DNA of 64,000 bases from Blastobasis lacticolella (GCA_905147135.1 LR990045.1:10888173-10952172); one strand, 5' to 3'; positions 24,060-34,384 are shown, counted from the stretch's first letter. A program made the numbers and translations. Notes: generated by a model from the sequence alone, not told the origin.

Positions 24060-24835
24060 TAAACATCAACCCACACGTAGGTACTAAAATACCAAGCTAA
24101 GTACTTGCAAATACTTAAAAGGAAAAACAGAAAAGAATGAAATTAAAGTAGGTTATTATAAAGAATTTAGAAAATGATTTCCAACGGCTTTTTTATAAGA
24201 AATTTTGTTGGTGCTTCGTTTGAAATCAGCTGGGAGCTCCTTCCAATTCCTCCTTCTTGCTGTCTTTAAAGAAAAGCAGTTAGCGAGAAAACCAGCATGG
24301 TGCAGAAGCTTTAAACAGAGTTGAACGAAGACTATGGTTGTGAGTATCGCAAAGAATATTTTATTTTACATTTCAAATACACTGCTACAAACAGATCCTG
24401 CAGTATTGAAAAAGAAGAGAAAGAACGCGCAAGTTACGGCGGTGTCGTATAGAAATCCACTTAAGCTTCGCACCATAAATAAAACGGATATAGCTATTCA
24501 AAAGGCGTTCCTATTTATTTAGTTGATCCTGATTGACGTCAGAGTAACACACATTAGCGTTGGCAATAATAGGTAAGAAAAGCGACTATACGAGCAAAAG
24601 CTTTGTAGAGGAGAGAAGAAAAAATGCAAAAAGATAAAGGCACCGTAATGTACTCGTTACCTTTCTACTCACCTCTGCTGATCTGTTCAGCTCAAGGTAA
24701 TGTCGATAACAATACCAAGATCCTTTATTTCTATAAACGAGAAGAGGCAAACGGAATTGTAACATCATTGTAATATACTGGTGGGATATTTGCCAAATCA
24801 AGGCGGCCGATCAACCGAGAGCTGCTAACTACCAT
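24060..24835. other. Non-coding DNA, nothing recognised
   Basis: No motif-bearing frame or shared repeat. Confidence 0.4.
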
Positions 24836-24844
24836 GGTTGGCAT

Positions 24845-24985
24845 TCGTGTTATTGCAGCGACGGTGTATTGTGATCTCCGGTGTGGACAGCTTGCATGTA
24901 CAGCATGAGCCGATGAGCCGCGTTATCGCAGCGATAGCGTATTTTGAGCTCCGGTTTGGTCGGTGCTTAAGGCAGCAAATAATGC
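24845..24985 (+). repeat. Rep-J with internal duplication
   Basis: TTATTGCAGCGACGGTGTAT...CTCCGGTGTGG at about 24850 recurs as TTATCGCAGCGATAGCGTAT...CTCCGGTTTGG at about 24924, a 74-base offset. Confidence 0.6.
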
Positions 24986-24989
24986 ATAT

Positions 24990-25535
24990 CGTCTAGTTTG
25001 CGGTTCGTACCTGATGATGCGGCCAAAGACATTTTAGAGAAATTACTTGTTTAGCTTGGCAACTTTTAAGAGTTAAGCTGAAGTAGTAAAGTGCTTAAGT
25101 GGCAACCACGTACCGGAAGACGGAGTTCGGTTAGGCCTCGCGACCTGCCTTTGTGGAGATATCTGGGGAAGACCTAAGCATATATCCGCTAACATGATGA
25201 TAATGAGAACATGAAAACAATCAAATCCACTAAAATATAACTCCATTCCGACAAAGTAGATATAACATTATTACATATATTAGAATGTAACACCTAGATA
25301 TTCGTACACATCGCAATCTCACGAATAAAAGAGCGCAATCAGGCGGTGCATTAAAAGGTTTCCTACAACGGGCGAACTCGTACGCTCCTTTCATAACCAA
25401 ATTACGAGTCAACATTGCATTTATATCGTAATTGCTTTGCTCCGGTGCAGCGCAGGGATGCATTCTGGGAAGAAAGGCTTTTAACAGCTGTAGACGTATT
25501 TGACTGCAAATATTTGAATAGTATGTAGTTATTGA
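24990..25535. other. Non-coding DNA with weak LINE-like traces
   Basis: CGGGCGAACTCGTACGCTCC to GGATGCATTCTGGGAAG may be a repeat, but I find no second copy in the window. The 125-codon minus frame across it (25230-25607) has no family motif. Confidence 0.35.
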
Positions 25536-25539
25536 GAAC

Positions 25540-25690
25540 AGAAGAGGGAAAATGCTAGGACATGTAATAAGACATGATAACTTTTTAAGAGTGATAATAG
25601 AAGGCAAAGTTGAAAGAAAGAGAGGAAGAGGAATGCCAAGATATGAATATTGGAAGGACGTGAAGGATAAAGTGAGCGCCGGAGATTATA
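25540..25690 (+). pseudogene. RTE-like ORF2 C-terminal relic
   Basis: The plus strand reads RRGKMLGHVIRHDNFLRVII, then EGKVERKRGRGMPR, WKDVKDKVSAGDYKEI and a stop. This matches the 'LGHxxR...IxEGKVEGKRGRGRPR' end of RTE-clade polymerases. It is relatively well preserved over 50 residues but has no upstream polymerase. An (ATG) tail follows. Confidence 0.8.
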
Positions 25691-25694
25691 AAGA

Positions 25695-26555
25695 GATAAA
25701 GTCTTAAATATATGATGATGTTGTAGTGATTGATCGAAGGTCAATTTCTGGCCGAAGCCGAAGGCCTAAATGCTCTAAGAAATTTGTTCAAGATTGGCAA
25801 CAAGCTTCAATTAGTTATATAAATGATTTTAAGACTTTAATATTGTAAGCATATAGTGACTGTATAATATAGAAAGGTTTATCATCTCTAGAAGTTACCT
25901 TACAATTCATTCATCAAAAATAATAAAAACTTGGCGAAGTGTTCGCCAGTTTGCTCTGCCTCGACAAAACATGTAATTGATACCGTGCTTGTTAATAAAA
26001 AGAAATTTCATCCAACAGGGCTACATATGTGTTACCCGATGCAGCGTGATAGTAGGGCGGTTAAGAATAAATGTTTAAATTTTATATAAGCAGACTAACC
26101 CCGCTGAGCTTAGACCCAGCTCTCTCCTCTGTTACAAATATTTTATTAAAATATTTATTTTATTGTATACAATACAATATTTGTTTAAGAAATAAGTTGT
26201 ATCTCTTACATTAATTTTCATTATGCCCAATAAATCATATGAATATTAGCTTTATATGCGAAATTTTGTAAGCATTTTTGGATTGCACACAAAAACTATT
26301 ATTCTTATTCGAATTTGGCAGTAATGTGCTATTCTGGTCTATAACCAGAATAGCATTTAAGCTATTATTTATTTTGAAAATCCCGCGGGAGCGGGTCAGG
26401 AACGTAATAACCTAATTATTACGCGACGAATAAATAAGAATTATTCCGTTAGCGAAGCGAGATTACCCAAACTCTTCCGCTGAAGACCCTGAGATTTATT
26501 GAACAACCTCGGGAGCCAATTGGCAACCTATGACGTTATTATTATTATTTTATTA
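25695..26555. other. Non-coding DNA
   Basis: AT-rich. A short palindromic patch (GTGCTATTCTGGTCTATAACCAGAATAGCAT, 26328 region) and a (TTA)n run near 26537-26555; nothing else. Confidence 0.4.
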
Positions 26556-26559
26556 TTAA

Positions 26560-26752
26560 CTAGTGGACCCGGCGCGACTTCGCTTCCGTACACCTACTAC
26601 ACCCCAACTTTCTCTTTTTTTGCTTATAAACCTTCCTATTGTATCACTCTCTCTATTCTTTAAAACCGCATTAAAATCCATTGCGTCGTTTAAAAGATCT
26701 AAGCGTACATAGATACAGACCGAGGAAAGCGACTTTGTTTTATACTATGAAT
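26560..26752 (-). repeat. Rep-R copy, minus strand
   Basis: CTAGTGGACCCGGCGCGACT, CTTATAAACCTTCCTATTG, CCATTGCGTCGTTTAAAAG and GACTTTGTTTTATACTATG, the reverse of the 2601 copy. It preserves both ends, so it helps define the family. Confidence 0.75.
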
Positions 26753-27002
26753 AGATTTATTATCTCTATTGCAACATAAAGAACAAAAAAAATAAACGAC
26801 CCCTCAGCAAAGACCCTTACTCCGCCCCTGCGCTGCACTCGCTCCACTGCAATATAAAACTGCTCACAAGTTTCTCACAGAAATAGTTTGCGCTGCCAGC
26901 GCCGCTCTAATCCGCCCTCCGCGGGCTCAACTTTAAATTAAGCCCGAAGATTTGTTGCAACTCGACCCCGACACCATATATGGCGATGTAGCCACTGCTT
27001 TA

Positions 27003-27165
27003 GCGTACAACATGGAGTTCTTCAAGAAAGGGGTGAAAATGTTTTACGGGTTCGGCAACGCGTAGGTGATGCCCTTGGTATTGCAAACGTCCAGGCTGCG
27101 GTGACTGCTTACCATTAGGCAGGCCGTAAGCTTGTTTACCACTTATGTGGTATAAAAAAAAAGTT
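27003..27165 (+). repeat. Rep-E copy
   Basis: CAACATGGAGTTCTTCAAG, GGTTCGGCAACGCGTAGGTG and CTGCTTACCATTAGGCAGG. Remnant of NMEFFKKGVKMF. Poly-A tail at 27153-27162. Confidence 0.75.
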
Positions 27166-27254
27166 AATATGGAATGCGAGAACGATGTCGGCTGACTATC
27201 GATGACTTTAAGTATCGCTTACTTGTTTGACTACTGTCTGAGCACATACAGACG

Positions 27255-27650
27255 TAGGTACACGATTTGTCCCAAATGTTTATGCAATTTTGGTTTCTAT
27301 GCTAATGACAGAAAGCTTATTTTATTAAGGGCCGATTGTTCAATCCTCAGATAAAACATATCAGTCTGATAAGTTATGATGCAACTAAAATAAAAGTGTA
27401 TAATTACTTCATAATTATAAAGGATTACAGTTTGTTTTAATTTGGCAGTGTATTACTTTATCGGGCAGATAAACTTTATCTGAGGATTGAAAAATCGGCC
27501 CTAAGTATAATAAAACGCGCAGCGCCTGCATAGTCCCCGCACAGTAACCGCGTCGTGTGCGCGCCAATAGGGTAGACTGCACGTTTTCTGTCCGGTTGCT
27601 ACGCGGTGATTATGCGGGCACGACGCATAAGCGTTTACTGTCCGATATGT
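27255..27650 (-). repeat. Rep-F copy, split by a MITE
   Basis: GATTTGTCCCAAATGTTTAT...AGAAAGCTTATTTTAT to the left and AAAACGCGCAGCGCCTGCAT...GGGTAGACTGCACGTTTTC to the right of 27329-27501 are contiguous, in reverse, in the copies at 53815-54130 and 51880-52075. Rep-F is GC-rich in its CATAGT/GCACC part and non-coding. Confidence 0.75.
27329..27501. mobile_element. PIF/Harbinger-like (Tourist) MITE with TAA target duplication
   Basis: 173 bases. Terminal inverted repeats start GGGCCGATTGTTCAATCCTC and, from the other end, GGGCCGATTTTTCAATCCTC, nearly identical over about 27 bases. Flanked by TAA at 27326-27328 and 27502-27504. A 3-base TWA duplication with GG(G)C ends is diagnostic of PIF/Harbinger. 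No coding capacity. Confidence 0.9.
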
Positions 27651-27884
27651 AAGCGACGATGTAATCACAAATTATACTTGTCTAATTAAAGTAGCGTTAC
27701 TATGCGTTGTCTCGCGCACTTCTTTCAATTCGGTTACTATGATTGTAAATCATGATTGTGTATGATGGTAAATTAAAGTTTAATTATCCGGGCTAAATGG
27801 AGGAAAGACACATATTGTGATGAGGATAAGGGTAGGCCGTTTTCTTAGACCTGAGCCTAAGTCTTGGCTTAGGTCCCCAGCGTT

Positions 27885-28245
27885 GACAGGGCCTCGAGCT
27901 CGCTAATTTACATGGCATGATTGAATTATAATTGGATCGTAATAGCAGCTCAGCGGCAGTTTTAATTGTAGCAGAAAGCCAAAAACGCGTAAAACTGCCA
28001 TTGCCATTGAGCTGCTATTGCGATCCAATTACAACACAATCCAGCTAGTTATACCTAACAGTAGTTGAATACCAAAAACGTGTCAAACTGTCACAGACCA
28101 GCGATTGCGATCCAATTACAACACAATTCAGCTAGTTGTACCTAACAGTAGTTGAACAAAAACGTGTCAAACTGCCATCGAGCGATTGCGATCCAATTAC
28201 AATGCAATCGACAGATTCGTAAATAACCGGACTTGAAGCCCAGGA
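27885..28245. mobile_element. MITE-N copy with internal tandem expansion
   Basis: Left end GAGCTCGCTAATTTACATGG and degraded right end ATTCGTAAATAACCGGACTT. Inside, a unit of about 80-93 bases recurs three times, each starting near AAAACGYGTMAAACTG (27983, 28075, 28157) and holding GCGATCCAATTACAA and AGCTAGTTRTACCTAACAG. Confidence 0.75.
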
Positions 28246-28249
28246 TAGT

Positions 28250-28965
28250 TGACCAGGGTTGACGTTGGTCAACCTCGTTTCGCCAACGGTATTAGGTGGT
28301 TACACCTAACCAGTGGCGAGCTCGTTGCGGTGCTGAAGTTTGACTAATCTCAAAGTACGAAACGTTCTCCTATCCAGTTCCCGGACACTGCGACATTGCC
28401 ACTAGACAAGCGGCGCTTTGACAGTGTTCAGCTTCGCATCAAAAGTTACAGACAAAACAAATATATATAAACAATACTAAATTATTACATATATTCATTT
28501 TCATATTTTTTTATTAGTATTGTTCATACATTGTCCAAAATTCAGTATCTAGGTATACATTATGTCCTAACTAACAATGCATATATATTGAGTATTTACA
28601 TCAATAATTAAATAGTATCACAGTCAATAGAATTAATAATAGAAACGAAATTGTCACCTTTAGATATTAATTGAGTATCAATGGTCATCTTAACATGTCA
28701 CATTACAAAATTAATGAAATGTCAAATTAAAAATTATATTATTATAACATTAAAATAAATCGATATATTTTAGTTGACATTTCACAGTTCACAGTTTATA
28801 CAGGGTGTTACATAATATATGTATAAAGCCGTGAACTGGATGGAGTGCTAAACGTATTAAAACAATTGGTACAACTATTCCACGTACGACAGAAATAATG
28901 AACCTACAACAACCCTACAACATGCTAATATACATTTTGCGATCAGTCAAAAGTATATCGGTGGG
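28250..28965. other. Non-coding AT-rich DNA
   Basis: No gene. CAGGGTGTTACATAATATAT at 28800 and GCCGTGAACTGGATGGAGTG resemble a LINE 3' end, weakly. Confidence 0.35.
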
Positions 28966-28979
28966 GAAAGTGTGCATAT

Positions 28980-29080
28980 GAAATTGTGTCCAGACGAAAC
29001 CAAATCGCCGCGGCACGCGAGCTGTTACTGCAACTGCGCATTCGCAGCGCGTTCGCGAGATTTGGAAGCAGCCTTAGGCG
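28980..29080. repeat. Short MITE-L copy
   Basis: TGTGTCCAGACGAAACCAAA at the left and GCGAGATTTGGAAGCAGCC at the right, with TTACTGCAACTGCGCATTCG between; the same right end is in 14633-15147. Confidence 0.55.
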
Positions 29081-29544
29081 CTGTAATAATTAGCAAGGGT
29101 CGTGCGACCATGGTCGTGGGACGAGGTCTCCTACTGGTTGGGCAACGGCCGTCGTACGACCGTTGCCAATTTGGACAGCGCCTTATCATTATCGCCATGC
29201 ACATTGGGTACAAGTATTCTTCCACGAATATACTCACACATTTATTTGGAGAAGTTGAGGGTAACCCCAATTTGCCCCTTTAAGAGAGAATCTTTTATTT
29301 AAACAAAATACTTACATAGTCCTCGGGCGCCCACTCCCGACCCGAACCCTACTACATTCGCACAATAATTCCTTTTTATAATACGTCTTCTTCCTTTCAC
29401 GTGTCAGATTTATTCGTGTAACTCATTCCTGTGGTAGGACTCTGTCATGCCTGAGGAGTCCGCGCCTTGAATATATTCCTGCCGCTAAATATTACAATAC
29501 AATAAAATACAAAAACTCTTTATTAATGTTATGACCTGGGCCGC

Positions 29545-29725
29545 TTTTTTAACCCCCGTCGAAAAAAGAGGTGCGTTATAAGTTTGACATGTGTATGTCA
29601 AACTTTGTGGCTGTGTACGTATACAGATACGTATTGTGTACGTATCTGTGTGTCTGTCTGCGGCATCGTAGCCTTACGGGTGGACCTATTTCGATGCGGT
29701 TTCTCTATTTGAAAGCCAGTTTAAT
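29545..29725 (+). repeat. Rep-H copy
   Basis: TTTAACCCCCGTCGAAAAAA, GTCTGTCTGCGGCATCGTAG and CTATTTCGATGCGGTTTCTC, then AAAGCCAGTTTAATG. It ends about 130 bases before the proposed receptor exon 1. A TACGTATACAGATACGTA inverted patch lies at 29617-29650. Confidence 0.7.
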
Positions 29726-29854
29726 GTAGATGTTTTTGTTTTTTTCAATAAAATATTAAGTATACGTAAACTTTGTCATAGGTTTTCCGACATTTTCTGT
29801 CGGTTAGGTTAGGTACTGTATGCATTTGCATTAAAACCTCACATTTTGTTGCAG

Positions 29855-29925
29855 GAGGGCGAGCGTCGGGGCCGCGAATATGAATGCTTCGCAGACATTA
29901 CCGAGGGAATTGAACGACACTAACC
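29855..29925 (+). CDS. 5-HT1: Putative first coding exon of 5-HT1-type serotonin receptor (CDS from 29880)
   Basis: Seen: an acceptor (T-rich tract, then AG at 29853-29854), a 71-base exon and a GTAAGT donor at 29926-29931. The only ATG is at 29880-29882, with A at -3, followed by 15 codons plus one base; the peptide is MNASQTLPRELNDTN. It holds two N-glycosylation sequons (N2-A-S and N12-D-T), as expected of an extracellular GPCR tail. The exon ends in phase 1 (a single C), exactly what exon 2 at 47624 requires; the joined codon is CAT (His16). Known: insect 5-HT1 receptors have variable, glycosylated N-termini, so similarity cannot prove the exon. Odd: the frame stays open upstream to the acceptor, so an earlier start in an upstream exon is not excluded. 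The 25 bases before the ATG would be 5' UTR, implying a further upstream non-coding exon that I could not identify. Inferred, moderately sure. Confidence 0.6.
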
Positions 29926-30515
29926 GTAAGTCAACTCGAGTTAATCAATGAGGAAAGAAACTACACACTCCGTAAGGAGGACAGGCCCTATAAAAATAAT
30001 TGTACATAGATGCATAGAAGGGGCCTACTCACTGAAGTCACAATCTATATATTTTTTTAATAGTGCATATAACAACAAACAATGGTGCATGACAAAAAAG
30101 ACGGCTATAAATTGTCAAAAATACCCCTACATAACCACTGCTATTGTCAAATTTTGTGGCCTTGGACATCCTAATGTTCTAGATTTTATATGACATTGAG
30201 TCATATGTATAGAGTTGTGACAAATTGACAGTGTAGAGTCTCTCTTGGTCGAGGCTTTGTCTATGCTCTATGTCCAATATCTTTCGGCCCTATGGTTCAA
30301 TTGTTATAGCAAAGACAGGCCATAAGCGTGCCGTTTCGCCATATTATGTACGATTTTATATATCATTTTAAATTTTGTATGTCAATTCTTTTTGGGCACA
30401 TCCGTCGGCTATATTATATATCCATAAGGTATATACTCATGATTTGACAGTAAACCTTACAGCCCGACCGTCTAATTCAAATTGAACGTCACCATCTTCA
30501 AGCTATACATTCGCT

Positions 30516-30572
30516 AAGCAATCTCTTCCAATCGCAGCAAGGCATCTCCACTGCGATTGGTAGAGATTGCTT
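30516..30572. repeat. Foldback hairpin
   Basis: Arms 30516-30537 and 30551-30572 (AAGCAATCTCTTCCAATCGC...) are complementary at 21 of 22 positions around a 13-base loop. A weaker outer pairing (TTGAACGTC near 30483 with GACGTTTAA near 30580) suggests a larger 110-base palindrome. It lies inside the proposed intron 1. Confidence 0.8.
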
Positions 30573-30838
30573 GCGATCGACGTTTAATTCAATTCAGGCG
30601 TTCGCATCTCGTCCTCTTGTAAGTATTTTCTTTCCTCATTGGAGTTAACCCGGCCTAACGACTTAATTACACGAGTGGGCCTCACCTTCTGTGTCTTCAA
30701 CGGCTTTTGGTACTCGTACTAAGTATTTGTACGATTCTAATCTATCTAAATGTAGACGTAAATTCTCATCTTGGGAGTTCTCTTGGGACTCGGCTTATCT
30801 ATCTTTTTTCCTTATCCCTATCCTTACGTAGTCTATCT

Positions 30839-31515
30839 ATACATAGTATAAAACAAAGCCGCTTCCCGCCATCTGTTACTATGTATCTATAACTATGCTT
30901 AGATCTTTTAAACTACGCAATGGATTTTAATGCGATATTCAGCAATGGATAACGATTCACAAGTGTATCAATGCAATGTAATCATATTTAAATGTACCTG
31001 TGGGTTTCTTGCCGTTTCTTTTTCCCACAGATGGTCATTTTTCTAACTGAAGCGGCATACTGACAGACAGACGACATTCTTTTTACTTATTTGTTCCGAG
31101 CTCAGGGGGCGACGCGGGTAGGCCGGCTGGTGCGTGCGGGTGTGAGCACCGGCGGGCTAGCTGGGGCCGAGCGCGCGCCGCACATGATTCGCCTAGGCGG
31201 TTATGTGCGTGGCGCGTATCGGTGCCCGGTGTCTCGCCGGAGTAAGCCCTCGTACGTGCTGATCGGTCTGCATGCGTCGCCCCCTACCTGGATGAGCTCG
31301 ATAACTTCCCTTTGTTTTCCGTTAGATTTTTGACTTTTGAAAAGAAATTAATTAACATAATCCTAATTCAATAAATACTTTTTCATTTTCATTTTTCAAG
31401 TAAGGTTCATAAGCAAGAAAAAAAGAGTAGGTAGGTGTAAAGTATGTATGAGAGGTGTAGCGTAGGGTAGGGGTAGGACGCCACGTGAACGAAGTCGCGC
31501 CGGGTCCAGTAGTAC
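30839..31515 (+). repeat. Rep-R copy interrupted by a nested insertion
   Basis: The 5' part (ACATAGTATAAAACAAAGCC to ATGGATAACGATTCA) and the 3' part (AAGGTTCATAAGCAAG to CCGGGTCCAGTAG) together equal one Rep-R copy as at 2601. The intervening 30965-31396 is foreign, with CAAGT on both sides. Confidence 0.8.
30965..31396 (+). mobile_element. Nested GC-rich insertion, probably a non-LTR retroposon
   Basis: 432 bases flanked by CAAGT (30960-30964 and 31397-31401). Bases 31095-31310 are strikingly GC-rich in an AT-rich setting and read open for 80 codons. It ends with AATTCAATAAATACTTTTTC and (ATTTTC)n, a retroposon-like tail. The open frame matches no family I know and probably reflects base composition. 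Confidence 0.6.
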
Positions 31516-31519
31516 TATT

Positions 31520-31805
31520 ATAAAACTGTAAATATGCCGTGTGTGTACATTGAAGGTATTCTAGGGAAAATAGTAGAGATGACCAAAAAAATCTGTCTGT
31601 TTTTCTGTTCGCGCATCACGCAAAAACTACTGAACGTAATTTGATTCTGTTTTGATAGTTTAATAGCAGTGTCCAGGGTACAATCTAAGCCATATTTCAT
31701 CTAACTCGGGTGGTAGTCATTTGAAATAGTAAGGCGGGCAAAAGCTAAACTTTCATAAAAATTATTTCCAAGCGGACGAAGTCACGGGCAAAAGCTACTA
31801 TAAAA
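31520..31805 (+). repeat. Rep-I copy
   Basis: TGTGTACATTGAAGGTATTC, CTGTTCGCGCATCACGCAAA, TACAATCTAAGCCATAT and AGCGGACGAAGTCACGGGCA follow the 21190 copy. Confidence 0.7.
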
Positions 31806-31839
31806 TTAAATCGCCATTCGCGTCAGTCTGCAATCCGCA

Positions 31840-32285
31840 ATTTTTTCTTAAACCACTCAACGGATTTTGATGCGGTTTTTCTATCAGGGATGTTCTTTCG
31901 GAAGGTTTATATGTATAATACATGGATATATAAAGAAAAGCCGACAAATCTTGTGCAAACCCGGGGAGGGTCACTGATAAAATAAAACAAGGTAATATTT
32001 CTGTAGCGAATTGTCTTTAAAACTAACAAATTGTGGTTCAATTATGTATTTATTTCGGCATCGGGTCGACGACGGGTCGCTGTCGCTGTACGACAAGGCA
32101 ATTTAATAAGTAAAGACCTATTATAATTTGGCGATCGTTTGTGTTAGATAGTAATTCGAATTACATGGTTCAACACTTTGGCTGATTTGACGTTAGACGG
32201 ATTTTGAAATTACTGTGACAGTGCGTTTTCTGTGTAGTCGAAATAAAGTGTAGTTATTGATAAAAATATACATTTTATCTTTTAT
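31840..32285. other. Repeat fragment and non-coding DNA
   Basis: AACGGATTTTGATGCGGTTT at 31858 is the common core of lepidopteran dispersed repeats. Nothing recognised after about 31965. Confidence 0.45.
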
Positions 32286-32299
32286 TCTTTGCTTTCATC

Positions 32300-32530
32300 T
32301 GCCACCAACACATCCTTGCATATTTCGGTCATTTAATGAGACGGAGTGATGGCAGTCTGGAAAAACTTGTCATAGTTGGCAAGAGGTTAAGAGGACGTTC
32401 ACCAACCAGAAGGAGCGATCAGTTGAAGGTTGCGCCTTCCAACAGATTCTGCGACGCGATGAGGCTGGCAATGGATAGGATTGGTTGGAGGCTGGAAGAT
32501 TTGCTCATCAGACACGATCCTCAGTTATGA
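32300..32530 (+). pseudogene. Non-LTR ORF2 C-terminal relic
   Basis: The plus strand reads VGKRLRGRSPTRRSDQLKV, FCDAMRLAMDRIGWR and a final DHDPQL-like RHDPQL before a stop. It corresponds to the 'GxxRGRxPTRWxDQI...A.DRxxWR...DHDPQ' end of LINE polymerases. 5'-truncated. Confidence 0.7.
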
Positions 32531-32684
32531 GGGACCGACTACAGAAAGATATTTTATTCACTAATGAACAGGTTTAAAACAATTGCAATCGAGCGAAAGC
32601 AGCCATCTAACTACATTAGTCTCTTAGGTGACTCATACCTACAGTCGACTACAACCTTGCTACAACAATAACAAAAATAAACCC

Positions 32685-32850
32685 TCAAAATTGCGTCTAA
32701 TCCCGCACTACGGCAGGTATCTAATAAGGCGAGAGAGCGACAGAGGTCAGTGTATATAAATCTGCCAGCAAGCAGAAATGAGGAGCACAGACCCGTTCCT
32801 CACAACTGCGTCGCACAATAAAGTCGCAGATGCTTCCTTGAAATTTGAGA
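32685..32850 (+). repeat. Possible solo-LTR-like segment
   Basis: A TATATAAA box at 32752 followed 60 bases later by CACAATAAAGTC (AATAAA at about 32816) is laid out like the promoter and polyadenylation parts of an LTR. I see no matching second LTR or clear TG/CA ends. Confidence 0.25.
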
Positions 32851-33339
32851 AATTCGCTAAACAGCCAACAGGTCTGTAAGAAGCGAACTCCCTACAAATT
32901 AAAATGCGAATACGAAGGTACGCCTTTACTCAGTGGCATTTTTTACCCCCAAGAAAGGATCAAAGGAAATTACTGGCAGTTTGTTATCCTTAATGTAGGG
33001 TTGGCACCTCGGAATTGGAGGGATGTGAACAAAAATTAAGATGCCAAGCGAAAATATATGTCGATTGAAGTGAAATGCGTACAATGGTTTGGAAAATTTA
33101 ATACTTGGGAAAGTAAAAATTGTAGTACCTACTTCGAGTTTGAGGCTAAACTGACTGGAGTTGGAGCTTTCCAAAGTTTTACATAGTAGATACAAGTAAT
33201 TAGTACTCTCTTGCCTTTAAAAGACCGATAAAACTATGCATATAATCATCAGATTTGCAGAAGACTGAAACAAGTAATAAGTTTTCAAATGATTTTTTTT
33301 ACATAACAAGCTTTTCTCGCGCGGTATAGTAGTACTCTT

Positions 33340-33500
33340 CTAAACCTCAAAAGCCAAAACACAATGGGGTTATCTTCTTGCGTTCAGTAGTTGCTACGTC
33401 CACCTTCCGAGTCCATCATCAGACCAGCTCCATGGTACCATATTAATGCATTGTCCCTTAAGTTACATAGGTATTTGTACACCAGAAAGCGGGTCAAATT
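33340..33500 (+). repeat. Rep-D copy
   Basis: AATGGGGTTATCTTCTTGCG, CACCTTCCGAGTCCATCATC and CCATGGTACCATATTAATGC. Other copies at 36345 (minus) and 50290 (+). Confidence 0.7.
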
Positions 33501-33951
33501 AGGCTTGCAAGATTTGCCCCGAACATACATAGTTATATACAAATATTGCAAGTTAAATGAAAGCTTGTAACAATAGCACTGTTCGCTGCTTTGTTTCTTC
33601 AGATATGAAACTCATTTCATTTCATAAAGAACTATTCTAATTGTAAACTTTTGCAATTATGCTGCGATATAATATCATGACAGTTTGTTTCGAATAATTC
33701 TGAAGGTGAGTAATGAGAGGAGTTTTAACTATACATATTTACAGTAAAATATAATAATGGCTTCTTTGTTCTTACAACTTCAAAGCCTTACTTACAATTA
33801 CTACTTCAAAGAGTAAAGAAGCTTTGTGTGTTTGTAAGCGATAAAAGATACAATACTTACACCCGTTTACACTAAACTCCAATTGAGCATTACCTAACTA
33901 GGTAACTCTTATCTTTAGGAATGGCCTTAGCCAATTGGTCTGCCTCTGGTA

Positions 33952-33978
33952 TACTCTTTCTCTCTCTCTCTCTCTGTA
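33952..33978. repeat. (TC)n microsatellite
   Basis: Uninterrupted TC dinucleotides, about ten units. Confidence 0.9.
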
Positions 33979-34104
33979 TGGTGTAGGTCGGCCATAGAAA
34001 AAGAGTTAGAGATATGATATTTTGTAGGTAATATTTTATTGCCTAGGAAGGCATATGTATGACGGTCTACGACGAAAAGCGGCCACCGTGGACCAGGGCC
34101 CGAG

Positions 34105-34255
34105 TCCGCTAATTTACTTGACCTGATTGAATTGTCATTGAAACGCAATAGTAGCTCAACGCCAGTTTTAATTGTAGCAGAAAACCTTAACGCGTATAAT
34201 CTATGGCTGCAATTGCGGTCCAATTACTTTTAAAATCCCATATATAGCACAATTA
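34105..34255. repeat. MITE-N partial copy
   Basis: Left arm CCGAGTCCGCTAATTTACTT, GATTGAATTGTCATTG and GCCAGTTTTAATTGTAGCAG. The right arm is lost after GCAATTGCGGTCCAATTAC. Confidence 0.7.
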
Positions 34256-34384
34256 CTGGACAGAAACTAGTGCTGTAAAATGACGGGCATATTCTAGCCA
34301 ATCCTTTATTTTGACATTAGACCTTAAGTCTCAGAAGCGCAATCAAGAATCGCGGAAACCCTCATTGTTTCACACGGTGAAATG

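Noticed and set aside
25230..25607. 125-codon minus-strand open frame
   Set aside because: It is partly antisense to the RTE relic at 25540-25690 and has no domain.
31091..31333. 80-codon GC-rich open frame as a host gene
   Set aside because: It lies wholly within a nested insertion with flanking CAAGT repeats. Arg/Gly/Ala richness follows from base composition, and no domain is recognisable.
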